From NCBI RefSeq assembly GCF_027286305.1, contig NZ_CP114599.1, forward strand, positions 3,691,001 through 3,755,000: 64,000 nucleotides of DNA, given 5' to 3'. The position numbers and the translations under genes are program-made. How positions within the stretch are numbered: position 1 is the first letter of the stretch; every line of letters starts with the position of its first letter. This stretch comes from Phenylobacterium sp. NIBR 498073 (lineage in GTDB: Bacteria > Pseudomonadota > Alphaproteobacteria > Caulobacterales > Caulobacteraceae). This document shows, one piece after another, positions 17,396-27,000 of the stretch. A model generated the notes under the pieces. That model made no database searches, was not told the origin of the DNA, and saw only the letters and a program-made list of their open reading frames with translations.

Positions 17396-17824
17396 TTACT
17401 CGCCGATCGCCTCGCCGGAGCCGCCGAACTCGGCCGGGAAGTCTTTCAGTTTCGGCAGGCCATCCTTCATCCGCAGCACGGTCTCGGCATAGTTGACGTG
17501 GACGCCCGGCTCGAATTGAAGCGTCGGAATCGTCGCGGCGAACACGTCGACCAGCTTCAAGGGCGGATGATTGGCCATCAGGTGGCCGCCGCATTTGCTG
17601 CAATACTTGCGTTCGCTCATCTCGGTCTTGGCGAAGGTCGCCACGTATTCCTCGCCGGCCGTCACCTTGACCGCCGATGGCTCCCAGAGACTGAAGGCGT
17701 TGACGGGCCCGCCCGACCACGAGCGGCAGGATCTGCAATGGCAATAGCCCATGGCTGCCGGTTGGCCCGTGACCTCGATTTTCACGGCGCCGCAAAAGCA
17801 CTCACCCGGATACGACTGAGACAT
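17396..17824 (-). CDS. GFA family protein (glutathione-dependent formaldehyde-activating fold)
   Basis: 142-residue GFA/CENP-V fold protein binding two zinc ions. Cys motifs: GECFCGAVK, GYCHCRSCRSWSG and KYCSKCGGHLM. This matches the large alphaproteobacterial set annotated as GFA family or CENP-V-like; the founding enzyme condenses glutathione with formaldehyde, but most members are untested. Single gene, convergent with nothing and 69 bp past the DinG gene start. Confidence 0.9.
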   Translation of the reverse strand: MSQSYPGECFCGAVKIEVTGQPAAMGYCHCRSCRSWSGGPVNAFSLWEPSAVKVTAGEEYVATFAKTEMSERKYCSKCGGHLMANHPPLKLVDVFAATIPTLQFEPGVHVNYAETVLRMKDGLPKLKDFPAEFGGSGEAIGE

Positions 17825-17976
17825 GCTCGGCTCCTGTCAGCTTATGCGCGACGGGCGCAAGTCTACGCCCTCCGCGTGCGCCGACCACCGACTCAGGGGC
17901 GTCGCTGCGCAACCCAAACTTGACTCGAACAAACCCGGAACTTACGACTGGTTGCGCAATTCAGACGGGTGGGCAC

Positions 17977-18564
17977 ATGGGGTTCGCGCTGGACTTGGCT
18001 TCGATCGAGGGGCTCGACAAGGACGAGGCTCTGAGACGCCTGGGATATATCGACACCGGCCGGAGGACCGACCGCATCGGCCGTGACGTGGCGTGGGCCG
18101 CCACCTCCAAAGGCCGGGTTGTTCTCATCGCGCGATACGGCTGGCTCGAACCTGCTCGTCTCGCGGACCTCTCCGGGGGCGCCTCGCTGGTGGCCGGACG
18201 GTTCGAGACTCATGTCGGCGACAGCAACGCCTGGGGCTACCGCGACGGAGCCTGCGTCTGGTCGGTCCTGTACCCCGCGGAAGGCCGAGGCTTGACGGTC
18301 AAGGGCGCGCCGCCGCCGGAGTTCGCTGTGATCCGCGACCGCCTGTTGGCCGAACGCCAGGCCGAAGCCAACGAAGACGACGAGGCCGACGAAGACTTGT
18401 TCGATCTGCCCGAGGCCTTGGTCGACGCCATCGGCGGCTGGACTCCGGAAGGCGAAGGCAGCGAGGATTTGCAGTTCTTCATCGCGGCCGCGGACCGGGC
18501 CGCCGATCAGCGCTCCCCTGGCGTGATCAGTCGCTTGCTCAAGGTCTTCGGCCGTTCCCGGTAG
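17977..18564 (+). CDS. Unrecognised protein, about 195 residues
   Basis: I do not recognise the family. The protein is soluble, without signal peptide or membrane helix. The N-terminal half is mixed alpha/beta (LASIEGLDKDEALRRLGYID, GRVVLIARYGWLEPARLADL); a central acidic stretch EANEDDEADEDLFDLPEAL follows a basic helix, and the C-terminus is basic (LLKVFGRSR). Start at 17977 after GGGTGGGCAC; an in-frame ATG at 17920 would add 19 residues with no visible ribosome site. Codon use is high-GC3 like its neighbours, which supports a real gene. It ends 42 bp before the Lhr-type helicase gene and may be co-transcribed with it. Confidence 0.7.
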   Translation: MGFALDLASIEGLDKDEALRRLGYIDTGRRTDRIGRDVAWAATSKGRVVLIARYGWLEPARLADLSGGASLVAGRFETHVGDSNAWGYRDGACVWSVLYPAEGRGLTVKGAPPPEFAVIRDRLLAERQAEANEDDEADEDLFDLPEALVDAIGGWTPEGEGSEDLQFFIAAADRAADQRSPGVISRLLKVFGRSR

Positions 18565-18606
18565 GCGACGCTTGCGCGAAACGTAACGCGAACATCATAT
18601 GGGGCG

Positions 18607-21078
18607 ATGGCTGACGCAGCAGCGCTCCCGACCGACCTCCTGCCCGACAAGTTCGCCGCCTGGTTCGCAGACCGCGGCTGGCGCCCGCGCGCGCACCAGC
18701 TGGACATGGTCGCGCAGGCCCGGCGGGGGCGGGACGCGCTGCTGATCGCGCCGACCGGCGGCGGCAAGACCCTGGCGGGCTTCCTGCCCAGCCTGATCGA
18801 GCTCGCCGAGCGCCCGCCGGCCAATGCACCGCGCGGGATCCACACGCTCTACATCTCGCCCCTGAAGGCGCTGGCCGTCGACGTCGAGCGCAACCTGATG
18901 GCCCCGATCCTCCAGATGGGCCTGCCGATCGTCGCCGAGAGCCGCACCGGCGACACCGGAGTCTCACGCCGCCAGCGCCAGCGGGTGAAGCCGCCGGACA
19001 TCCTGCTGACCACGCCCGAACAGCTGGCGCTGTTCTGCGCCTGGGAGGGCGCGCGGCTCTATTTCGAGAGCCTGTCGTGCGTAGTCCTCGACGAGATCCA
19101 CACCCTGCACGGCTCCAAGCGCGGCGACCTGCTGGCGCTGGATCTTGCGCGGCTGCAGCAGTTCGCGCCGAACCTGCGCCGCGTCGGCCTCTCGGCGACG
19201 GTCGACGATCCCGACGTCATCCGCCGCTGGATGGGCTATGGCAGCGCCGCCGACACCCACGAGTCCATAGCTCTGGTCCGCGGCCCCGCCGGCGCGGCGC
19301 CGATCGTCGACATGCTGCTGTCGGAGGGCAAGGTCCCCTGGGCCGGCCACACCGCCAAGCACGCGATGGACGAGGTCTACGAGGCCATCAAGGGCGCCCG
19401 CACCGCCCTGGTCTTCGTCAACACCCGGTTCCAGGCCGAGTTCGCCTTCCAGGAGCTCTGGCGGCTGAACGAGGACAATCTCCCGATCGCCCTGCACCAC
19501 GGCAGCCTGGCCGCCGAGCAGCGCCGCAAGGTCGAGGCGGCGATGGCCCGCGGCGAGCTGCGCGCCGTGGTCTGCACCTCGACCCTCGACCTCGGCATCG
19601 ACTGGGGCGACGTCGACCTGGTCATCCAGCTGGCCAGCCCGAAGGGCGCCAGCCGCATGGTCCAGCGGATCGGCCGCGCCAACCACCGCCTGGACGAGCC
19701 CTCGCGCGCCCTGTTCGTGCCGGCCAACCGCTTCGAGATGCTCGAGTGCCAGGCCGCCCGCGAGGCCATCGCCGAGAACCGCTTCGACGGCGAGGCCAGC
19801 CGCGTCGGCGCGCTCGACGTGCTGGCCCAGCACGTCATGGGCTGCGCCTGTTCCGAGCCCTTCGACCTCGTGGCCCTCTACGACGAGATCACCAGCGCAG
19901 GGCCCTATCGCGACCTGCCCTGGGAAGACTTCGAGCAGGTCGTCGATTTCGTCTCCACCGGCGGCTACGCGCTGAAGACCTACGACCGCTTCCGCCGGAT
20001 CGTGAAGACCCTCGACGGGCGCTGGACCGTGCGCAACGCCGAGACCGCCCAGCGCCACCGCCTCAACGTCGGGGCCATCGTCTCGCCGGCCATGCTGGCG
20101 GTGCGGATCTCGATGGGCCGCGGCCGCGCCGGCCGCAAGATCGGCGAGGTCGAGGAGGGCATGCTGGAGATGCTCGATCCCGGCGACGCCTTCGTCTTCG
20201 CCGGCCAGGTCTGGGCCCTGGTCGCGGTCACCGGGACCGAGGTCCTGGTCACCCCGGCGACCCACAAGGACCCGAAGATGCCCTCCTGGGGCGGCTCGAA
20301 GTTCGCGCTCTCGACCTTCCTGGCGAGCCGCGTGCGCGAGCTGATGTTCGACCAGGCGCACTGGACGGTGCTGCCGGCGGACGTGCGCGAATGGCTGGAA
20401 GCCCAGCGCGACCTGTCGCTGATCCCGCCGCCCGAGGAGATGCTGCTGGAGACCTTCCCGCGCGGGAAGCGGTTCTTCCTGGTGGTCTATCCGTTCGAAG
20501 GCCGCCTCGCCCACACCACGCTCGCCATGCTGCTCACCCGGCGGCTGGAGCGGCTGGGCGCCGCCCCGCTCGGCTTCGTCTGCAACGACTACGCCATGGC
20601 GATCTGGGCGCTGAAGCCGATGGACGGCCTCGATTTCGACGAGCTGTTCGGCGAGGACATGCTCGGCGACGACCTGGAGGCCTGGCTCGCCGAGAGCTTC
20701 ATGATGAAGCGCGCCTTCAAGGGCTGTGCGATCATCTCCGGACTCATCGAGCGGCGCTTCCCGGGCCATGAGAAGACCGGCCGCCAGGTGACCTTTTCGA
20801 CGGACCTGATCTACGACGTGCTGCGCCGCCACCAACCCGACCACCTGCTGCTGCGCTGCGCCCGCCAGGACGCCGCCACCGGCCTGATCGACGTCGCCCG
20901 CCTTGGCCAAATGCTGGCGCGGATCAAGGGCGCGATCCGCCATGCGCCCCTGGCGCACCTGTCGCCGTTCTCGGTGCCGATCCTCTTGGAGATCGGCAAG
21001 GAGCGCTCGCCCGGCGACGCCGCCGAGATGATCCTGGCCGAGGCCCAGGACGACCTGATCGCCGAGGCCATGTCGTGA
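18607..21078 (+). CDS. Lhr-type DEXH helicase, ligase-associated DNA repair group
   Basis: 823-residue superfamily 2 helicase of the Lhr family, the short form associated with DNA ligase/PdeM repair loci. Motif I is APTGGGKTLAGFLPSL (residues about 46-60), motif II is VLDEIHTLHG, motif III is GLSATVDDP and motif VI is QRIGRANHRLDE; the C-terminal part holds the Lhr winged-helix/beta-barrel region. It probably translocates 3'-5' on single-stranded DNA. The stop overlaps the PdeM gene start (GTGA at 21075-21078), so helicase and nuclease are coupled. The ATP-dependent ligase and exonuclease genes often found in the same cluster are not in this window. Confidence 0.92.
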   Translation: MADAAALPTDLLPDKFAAWFADRGWRPRAHQLDMVAQARRGRDALLIAPTGGGKTLAGFLPSLIELAERPPANAPRGIHTLYISPLKALAVDVERNLMAPILQMGLPIVAESRTGDTGVSRRQRQRVKPPDILLTTPEQLALFCAWEGARLYFESLSCVVLDEIHTLHGSKRGDLLALDLARLQQFAPNLRRVGLSATVDDPDVIRRWMGYGSAADTHESIALVRGPAGAAPIVDMLLSEGKVPWAGHTAKHAMDEVYEAIKGARTALVFVNTRFQAEFAFQELWRLNEDNLPIALHHGSLAAEQRRKVEAAMARGELRAVVCTSTLDLGIDWGDVDLVIQLASPKGASRMVQRIGRANHRLDEPSRALFVPANRFEMLECQAAREAIAENRFDGEASRVGALDVLAQHVMGCACSEPFDLVALYDEITSAGPYRDLPWEDFEQVVDFVSTGGYALKTYDRFRRIVKTLDGRWTVRNAETAQRHRLNVGAIVSPAMLAVRISMGRGRAGRKIGEVEEGMLEMLDPGDAFVFAGQVWALVAVTGTEVLVTPATHKDPKMPSWGGSKFALSTFLASRVRELMFDQAHWTVLPADVREWLEAQRDLSLIPPPEEMLLETFPRGKRFFLVVYPFEGRLAHTTLAMLLTRRLERLGAAPLGFVCNDYAMAIWALKPMDGLDFDELFGEDMLGDDLEAWLAESFMMKRAFKGCAIISGLIERRFPGHEKTGRQVTFSTDLIYDVLRRHQPDHLLLRCARQDAATGLIDVARLGQMLARIKGAIRHAPLAHLSPFSVPILLEIGKERSPGDAAEMILAEAQDDLIAEAMS

Positions 21079-21803
21079 GCGCGCTCGCCGCCCCCGCTCC
21101 CTACGCCTTCGCGCCCAGCCCGTGCGGCGGCCTGCGCACCGCGCTGAACGGCGCCGCCGTGACCTTGCGCCCCAGCGGCGCGCTGTGGATCGAGGCCGCG
21201 CGGACGCTGGTGGTCGCCGACCTCCACCTGGAGAAGGGCTCGGCCTACGCCATGCGCGGCCAGATGCTGCCGCCCTACGACACCCGCGACACCCTGCGCC
21301 GGCTGCAGGCCGAGGTGGTCGCCGCCCAGCCGGCCGCCGTGGTGCTGCTCGGCGACACCTTCCACGACCGCGCCTCCGAGGACCGCCTGGCCCGCGACGA
21401 CGCCGAGGGCCTGCGCGCGCTGTCGGGCCTCGCCCGCCTGGTCTGGGTGGTCGGCAACCACGACGCCGAAGGCCCGCGGCGATTACCCGGCGAAGTGGTC
21501 GACGAGGTCGCGCTCGAGAGCCTGGTCCTGCGCCACGAGCCGACGCCCGGCCGCCAGGACGGCGAGGTCGCCGGCCACCTGCATCCCTGCGCCCGCGTGG
21601 TCGCCTCGCGCGGCAGCGTGCGCCGCCGCTGCTTCGTCACCGACGGCGCGCGGATGATCGTCCCGGCTTTCGGGGCCTATGCCGGCGGGCTCAGCATCCG
21701 CGACGAGGCGTTTTCAGGACTGTTCGCACGCCCGCCGCTGTGCGGAGCGTTGGGGGCCGGGCGGGTGCACGCCGTCGGCTGGCGCTCCGTCGCCGGAGAC
21801 TGA
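21075..21803 (+). CDS. pdeM: Ligase-associated DNA damage response endonuclease PdeM
   Basis: 242-residue calcineurin-type metallophosphoesterase. Metal-binding motifs in order: VADLHLEKGSAYAMRG (DxH), LLGDTFHD (GD), WVVGNHDAEG (GNHD) and VAGHLHPCA (GH..H). This arrangement and the GSAYAMRG segment match PdeM, the nuclease partner of Lhr-type helicases. GTG start, translationally coupled to the helicase gene. Predicted cytoplasmic; acts on DNA ends or mismatched single strands during repair, as known for the family only in general terms. Confidence 0.9.
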   Translation: MSALAAPAPYAFAPSPCGGLRTALNGAAVTLRPSGALWIEAARTLVVADLHLEKGSAYAMRGQMLPPYDTRDTLRRLQAEVVAAQPAAVVLLGDTFHDRASEDRLARDDAEGLRALSGLARLVWVVGNHDAEGPRRLPGEVVDEVALESLVLRHEPTPGRQDGEVAGHLHPCARVVASRGSVRRRCFVTDGARMIVPAFGAYAGGLSIRDEAFSGLFARPPLCGALGAGRVHAVGWRSVAGD

Positions 21804-21839
21804 GTTCAGAAGATGATCGAAGTTCGACTTCGATCAGGG

Positions 21840-22307
21840 CTACAGCCGCATCGCCTGTTCGAGCGCCAGGCCCAGCGACAGGCAGGCGCCGAGGGTCAGG
21901 CTGGTCATCAGCCGCGGATAGCGGGCCGGCACGTCCGGCGCGGCGTGGTCGTACAGCCACTGCAGGATGAACGCCGCCAGGAAGCCGCACAGCAGCCAGG
22001 CGGTCTCTACCGAGCCGCGGGCGAAGATCAGCGTCCAGGCCACGGTCGGCGAGACCACCGAGGTCGCCAGCCGCGTCCAGCGCGGGGTCGCCCGTCCGCT
22101 CTCCAGCCCCCAACGGATGCCGCCCAGGAACCCGAGCACGATCGCCGACCAAGTGAGCAGCACGGTCAGCGCAGGGCCGCTCATATCGGCGTCGCCATAG
22201 ACATAGGTCAGGGCGGAGATCGGGAACGGCGCCAGCCCGAGCAGCGCGATCCCCCAGAGCGGGCGCGGCGCGGAGGTCTCGGCGTGCACGTGGCCGTCGG
22301 TTTCCAA
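21840..22307 (-). CDS. DUF3429 membrane protein
   Basis: 155 residues with four or five hydrophobic helices (WGIALLGLAPFPISALTYV, LTVLLTWSAIVLGFLGGIRWGLE, ETAWLLCGFLAAFILQWLYD, LTLGACLSLGLALEQAM), typical DUF3429. The motif FLGGIRWGLE is characteristic. No function is known. Start assigned to TTG 22307: it follows the TIGR02186 gene's stop by four bases and uses the GGAGGAAC embedded in that gene's last codons as ribosome site; the longer ATG reading would overlap the neighbour by 116 bases with unrelated residues. Third gene of a TauE-TIGR02186-DUF3429 run. Confidence 0.8.
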   Translation of the reverse strand: METDGHVHAETSAPRPLWGIALLGLAPFPISALTYVYGDADMSGPALTVLLTWSAIVLGFLGGIRWGLESGRATPRWTRLATSVVSPTVAWTLIFARGSVETAWLLCGFLAAFILQWLYDHAAPDVPARYPRLMTSLTLGACLSLGLALEQAMRL

Positions 22308-22311
22308 GCGG

Positions 22312-23094
22312 TCAGTTCCTCCGGAAGGCCACCGAGGCCGCCCAGCCCGCGGCCAGGGCGATCGCCACCGAAGCCAAGCCGTACGACCATGGCCTTTGAT
22401 GGGCGAACAGGTAAAGCGCCCGCTCAATACCGGCCTTCTCGACGGTCAGGCCGCGGGTCCGGCTCGACACCGGCTGTCCGTCCTGGAACAGGAAGATGTC
22501 CGCCGAATAGACCCCGATCGGCGCCCCGGTCGGCAGGTCGATCTCGGCCTTGAACAGGCCCTTGTCGACGAAGCTGACCCCGCGGGAGTCGGCGGCGTAG
22601 AGGCCGCTGGCCTCCTTCAGCCGCACCACGGCCCGTCGCCAGTCGAGATAGTCCGCCCCCAGACCGCTGACCACCACGTCGCGCACGCCGTAGCGCGTCT
22701 CGATCCGCTGCTCCATCGGCGCGTTGATCCGCAGGTGGTCGATGCCCGCCCCCAGCCGCCGCAAGGTGCTGAAGCTGGCGATTTCGTTCAGCGGACGGGT
22801 CGAGGCGGCCATGTAGAAGCCCGGCGCCCCCTCGAACACCACCGGCCGCGAATTGACCCAGACGCCGGCGATGCGGGTCTTGCGCGCCATGCGGACCGGC
22901 GCGTCGGGCCCGCGCACGATGACCACGACGTCGCTCGGCTTCTGGCTGGGATCGAGCACCGCGCCGTAGAGCACGATGCGCGCGCCGCGGAAGCTGGAGG
23001 TCACCCGGACATTGGTCGTGGTCAGCGCGGCCGAAACGGCGGCCGCCGGCGGTGTCGGAGGTAGGGATGGGGGCGGGGCGGCGTCGATCGCCAT
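22312..23094 (-). CDS. TIGR02186 family membrane protein
   Basis: 260 residues. A mainly beta periplasmic region (FRGARIVLYGAVLDP, DVVVIVRGPDAPVRMARKTR, IAGVWVNS, APGFYMAAS) is followed by one C-terminal membrane helix (LASVAIALAAGWAASVAF) and a short RRN tail. This is the Alph_Pro_TM/TIGR02186 family, almost restricted to alphaproteobacteria and regularly next to a TauE/SafE exporter, as here. Where homologues have a signal peptide this protein starts MAIDAAPPPS, a proline-rich segment without a clear hydrophobic core, so the annotated N-terminus or export route is uncertain. The start overlaps the TauE stop (TGATG). Confidence 0.82.
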   Translation of the reverse strand: MAIDAAPPPSLPPTPPAAAVSAALTTTNVRVTSSFRGARIVLYGAVLDPSQKPSDVVVIVRGPDAPVRMARKTRIAGVWVNSRPVVFEGAPGFYMAASTRPLNEIASFSTLRRLGAGIDHLRINAPMEQRIETRYGVRDVVVSGLGADYLDWRRAVVRLKEASGLYAADSRGVSFVDKGLFKAEIDLPTGAPIGVYSADIFLFQDGQPVSSRTRGLTVEKAGIERALYLFAHQRPWSYGLASVAIALAAGWAASVAFRRN

Positions 23095-24014
23095 CAGCCG
23101 TTCCCCGCCATCAGCACGAAGGGCTCGGAGGGCGTGAAGAACAGACCCAGCCCCATCCGCAGGCCCACCGCCAGCACGATCAGCGCCAACAGCGCGCGCA
23201 GTTCCTCCGCGCGGAACCGCGACGAGGCCCGCGCCCCGACCTGCGCACCCAGCACGCCGCCGATCAGCAGCAGGGTGGCCAGCACGACGTCGACGGTCTG
23301 ATTGCGCCCAGCCTGCAGCACGCTGGTCAGCGAGGTGGTGATGATGATCTGGAACAGGCTGGTGCCGACCACGACCCCGGCCGGCATGCGCAGGATATAG
23401 ACCATCGCCGGCACCAGCACGAAGCCGCCGCCGACGCCCATGATCGCCGACAGGATACCGACGAACACGCCCAGCAGGATCGGCGGAATGACGCTGATAT
23501 AGAGCCGTGAACGCGGAAACCGGACCTTGAACGGCAGGCCGTAGAGCCAGGGCGGGCGCCGGTCCTTGCGCGGCTTGGGCGCATCACCCCGGCGGCGGCG
23601 CAGGATCGAGCCCAGCGACTCCCACAGCATCAGCGCGCCGATGACGCCCAGGAAGATCAGATAGGACAGCGAGACCACGAGGTCGGCCTGGCCGAGCAGC
23701 CGCAGCCAGCGGAACACCTCGACGCCCAACAGCGACCCGACCGCGCCCCCGGCCGCCAGCACCCCGCCCATGCGGAAGTCGACCGCCTTGCGCCGCGTGT
23801 AGGAGATGACGCTGGAGGTCGAGGAGGCGGCGACGTGATTGGCCTCGCTGGCCACCGCCACCGCCGGTGGAATCCCTAGGAACACCAGCACCGGCGTCAT
23901 CAGGAAGCCGCCGCCGATTCCGAACAGGCCTGAAATGAACCCCACCGCCGCGCCCAGCGCAATCAGCAGGGGCGCGTTCACCGAGACTTCCGCAATGGGG
24001 AGGTAGAAATCCAA
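23094..24014 (-). CDS. TauE/SafE family anion exporter
   Basis: 306 residues, eight predicted membrane helices in two TauE repeats: LIALGAAVGFISGLFGIGGGFLM near the N-terminus and GVFVGILSAIMGVGGGFVLVP in the second half, with the conserved GGGF turns. TauE/SafE proteins move sulfite, sulfoacetate or other organosulfur anions across the inner membrane. First gene of the three-gene run, 23 bp downstream of podJ on the same strand, so read-through from podJ is possible. Substrate cannot be inferred from sequence. Confidence 0.9.
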   Translation of the reverse strand: MDFYLPIAEVSVNAPLLIALGAAVGFISGLFGIGGGFLMTPVLVFLGIPPAVAVASEANHVAASSTSSVISYTRRKAVDFRMGGVLAAGGAVGSLLGVEVFRWLRLLGQADLVVSLSYLIFLGVIGALMLWESLGSILRRRRGDAPKPRKDRRPPWLYGLPFKVRFPRSRLYISVIPPILLGVFVGILSAIMGVGGGFVLVPAMVYILRMPAGVVVGTSLFQIIITTSLTSVLQAGRNQTVDVVLATLLLIGGVLGAQVGARASSRFRAEELRALLALIVLAVGLRMGLGLFFTPSEPFVLMAGNG

Positions 24015-24037
24015 GGGCGCCCCTTACCCGGCGCGCG

Positions 24038-27000
24038 TCACCGCGTGAAGACCTGAAGCCGCGAAAGCGTGACGGGATCGAGCGAGCCGGTCGCCGCCAT
24101 GCCCTGATGCCGCTGGTAGGCGGCGATGGCCATGGTCAGGGCCGGCGAGACATTGCCGTCGGTCGGCCCCTGGTAATAGGCGAGCCGCGACAGCGCGCGC
24201 TGGGCGGTGGCCACGTCGTTGCTCGCGGCGGCCGGCGCCGCGGCGGCCGACACGGCCGGCGACACTGGCCGGAATCCCTGGGCCGAGCGCTCGGAAACCG
24301 CGCGCGCCTCGGCCGACAGGCCCGCGCGCACCCGCGCGGCGTTGTCCAGCGCCAGCTCGTCGCGGCTGCGGGCCGCGATCAGGTACCACTTGTAGGCCTC
24401 GGCGGCGTTCTGCGTGACCCCGCGCCCCTGCTCGTAGAGGACGCCCAGATTGTACTGGCTGTCGACGAGGCCGAGATCGGCCGCCTTGCGGAACCACTCG
24501 GCCGCCAGGGTCAGGTTCTTCGGACCGCCCTGCCCCTGGGCGAGCGCGATGCCGAGATTGTGCATGGCCGCGCGGTTGCCGCCCTCGGCGGCCCGTTCGG
24601 TCCAGCGACGGGCCTCGACGGGGTCCTTCTTCAGGCCCGCGCCGCCGTCGGTGTAAAGCTTGGCGAGATAGAACTGCGCCGGCGAATGGCCGAGGTTCGC
24701 GGCCTTGCGCAGCTTGTCGAGGCCGCCCGGCTCGGAGGCCTCGAGCGCACGCAGCGCCTCAGCGTAGAGATTGGAGACCGCAGCGGGATCCCCCGCCGGC
24801 GCGGCCGCCGGCAGGCCCGAAGGTTGCGGCGCCAGCGCCACGGCGGCGCGGACGTTTGTCGGGTTCGGCGTGGTGTCGGCCTCGCCGCCGGCGATTTCGC
24901 CGGCCTGGTCGCTGGCGAACACCGCCAGGGCGTCGGCCACCCGCTGGGGCGGGGCGCCGCCGGGTTCGGCGTCGGTCACGAAATAGCTGGCCGCCGCCAG
25001 GCCCAGGAACGCCGAGCCGCCCGCCACCAGCAGGGCGGTCTGCAGCGACGAGGAGCCCACCGCCCGCTTGCGCAGGCCCAGGCCGGAGAACAACGAACGA
25101 CCGCCCTCCTTGCCCTTGCGCGGCAGCTTCTCGATCTTGCCGCCCTTGCGCTTGGGCTCGCCCGAACTGGAGGCGGCGCGCGCCGCGGCCCGCGCCTGCT
25201 CGATGACCTCACGGGTCGACAGCGGGCGCGCCGGCTCGGCCTCGGCCTCAGTCCCAGCCTCGGCCGCAGGCGTTTCGAAGTCTTCGAGGGCCTCGAGCGT
25301 TTCGACGGCTTGCGCCTCGGCATCCGGTTCGCCCGGCGACGTCCAGGCGCTCTGGGCGAATGGATCGGCGGCCGGATCGGCGAAATCCTCGCGCTCGTCC
25401 AGTTCGTCCCCGAACGGGTCGTTCGCCTCGGCCTCGGCTTCGACCTCGCTCTCGCTCTCGCTCTGCGCGGCCGCCGTCGCGATCGGCTCGAAGCCGTCGG
25501 CGGCCTCGAAATCGACGGCGTCGAACACCGGCGCATTCGTCGTTCGCGGGAACTCGGCGACGACCGCCGCCTCGTCGGCGTCGTCGGGCTCGGCCTCATC
25601 GGCGGGCTCGGCCTCGTCGAACGCGGCGGCCGACGGCTCAGACGCGGCGAAGGCCTGCAGAGCGAGCCCTTCCGGGCTGGCCTCCGCCACCGGACCAAGC
25701 TCGCGGAACGGATCGTGGTCGAACGCCGCCCCCGCAGGCTCGTCGCGGGTCAGGCGCTGCGCGTCCGGAGCGGCGGCGGCCAGGGCCTGCTCGCCGCTGC
25801 GGCGATGCGACTCGGCCAGGCTGCGGTCGATCGTCGCGCGCGCCTCGTCGAGCAGACGCGCGGTGCGCTCCTCGCTCTGACGGATGCGCTCGGCGAGGTC
25901 TTCGCCTGAGCGCTCTTGGCGTTGAGTGATCCGCTCGCTGACCCGGGCGACCTGCTCGCCGACGTCGTCGATGGCCTGGGCGGCGCGGCGCTCGGAGCTG
26001 CCGATCCGTTCGGTCAGGCGATCGGTGATGCGGCCGATTTCCGCGCCCAGCTTCTCCAGGGCTTCGGCATGCGCGCCTTCCGAGCGGCCCAGCCGCTGCT
26101 CCATCGCCTGGGCGATGCGGGCGACTTCGCCGCCGACCTGCTCGATCGCGTCGGCGCTGCGGTGTTCGGCGGCCTGCACCTGGCGGTTCAGGGCGTCGGC
26201 CATCGTCAGGACCTCGCGGCCCATGCGCTCGATGGCCTCGCCCGTGGCCTGCTCGGATTTGCGCACCGTCTCGGCCACTTCGCCGAGCTGGCGCTCCAGG
26301 CGATCGACCCGACCGCCCCCGGCGTCACCCGCCCCCTTGGTGATCTCGCTACGCACGTCCTCGACGCGGCGCGACAGGGTGGCGGCCAGCTCCTCGATCT
26401 TGCGCTCGACTTCCGGACCTATGGACTTTTCCGCCGCGCCCATCCGGCCATCGAGATTGGCGAACGCCTGGCCCAGATTGACCAGCGCCTCCGAGGTCCG
26501 CGTCTCGGCGTCGGTCAGACGGGCGTCGACGCGGTCGACGATTTCCTCGAGCAAAGTGGCCGGATCGCCGCCGCCGGAGGCGAAGATCTGCTCGATCCGC
26601 CGTTCCATGGCCTGCAGGCTGTCTCGCGTGCGGCCCTCGCCCTCGTAGAGATGGTTGGCGACCTTGCCGAGCGCCGCCTCCAGCGAGCGCAGCGCCTCGG
26701 CCGAACGCGGCCCGGCGGCCTCGGACTCGACCCGGCGCAGCCGCTCGGCCAGGCGGGTGTTTTCGGCGCGGGCCTCCTGCACGGCGCCCTCGAAGCGAGC
26801 GGCGACGGCGACGGCCTCACGCTCAGCGGCCTCGATGCGGGCCACGGCTTCGCGAAGCACGGTCTCGGCGGCGATGGATTCAGGCGTCACCCGCGGCGCG
26901 GCGCGATCGGATTTTCCGCTCAGGCGCTCAAGCGCCATCGCCACGCGGCCCTCGCCGCCGGAATGGCCCGCCCCGAAGCGGCCATGCGCCGGTTCGATCA

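Noticed and set aside
14700-17492. Very long open frame (about 930 codons) on the plus strand opposite the DinG-type helicase
   Set aside because: Low-complexity Arg/Gly/Gln/His-rich translation with no domain, no ribosome site, and exactly antisense to a clear helicase; a GC-rich shadow frame.
18964-20958. 664-codon open frame antisense to the Lhr-type helicase
   Set aside because: Shadow of the helicase in a high-GC genome; no homology or start signal.
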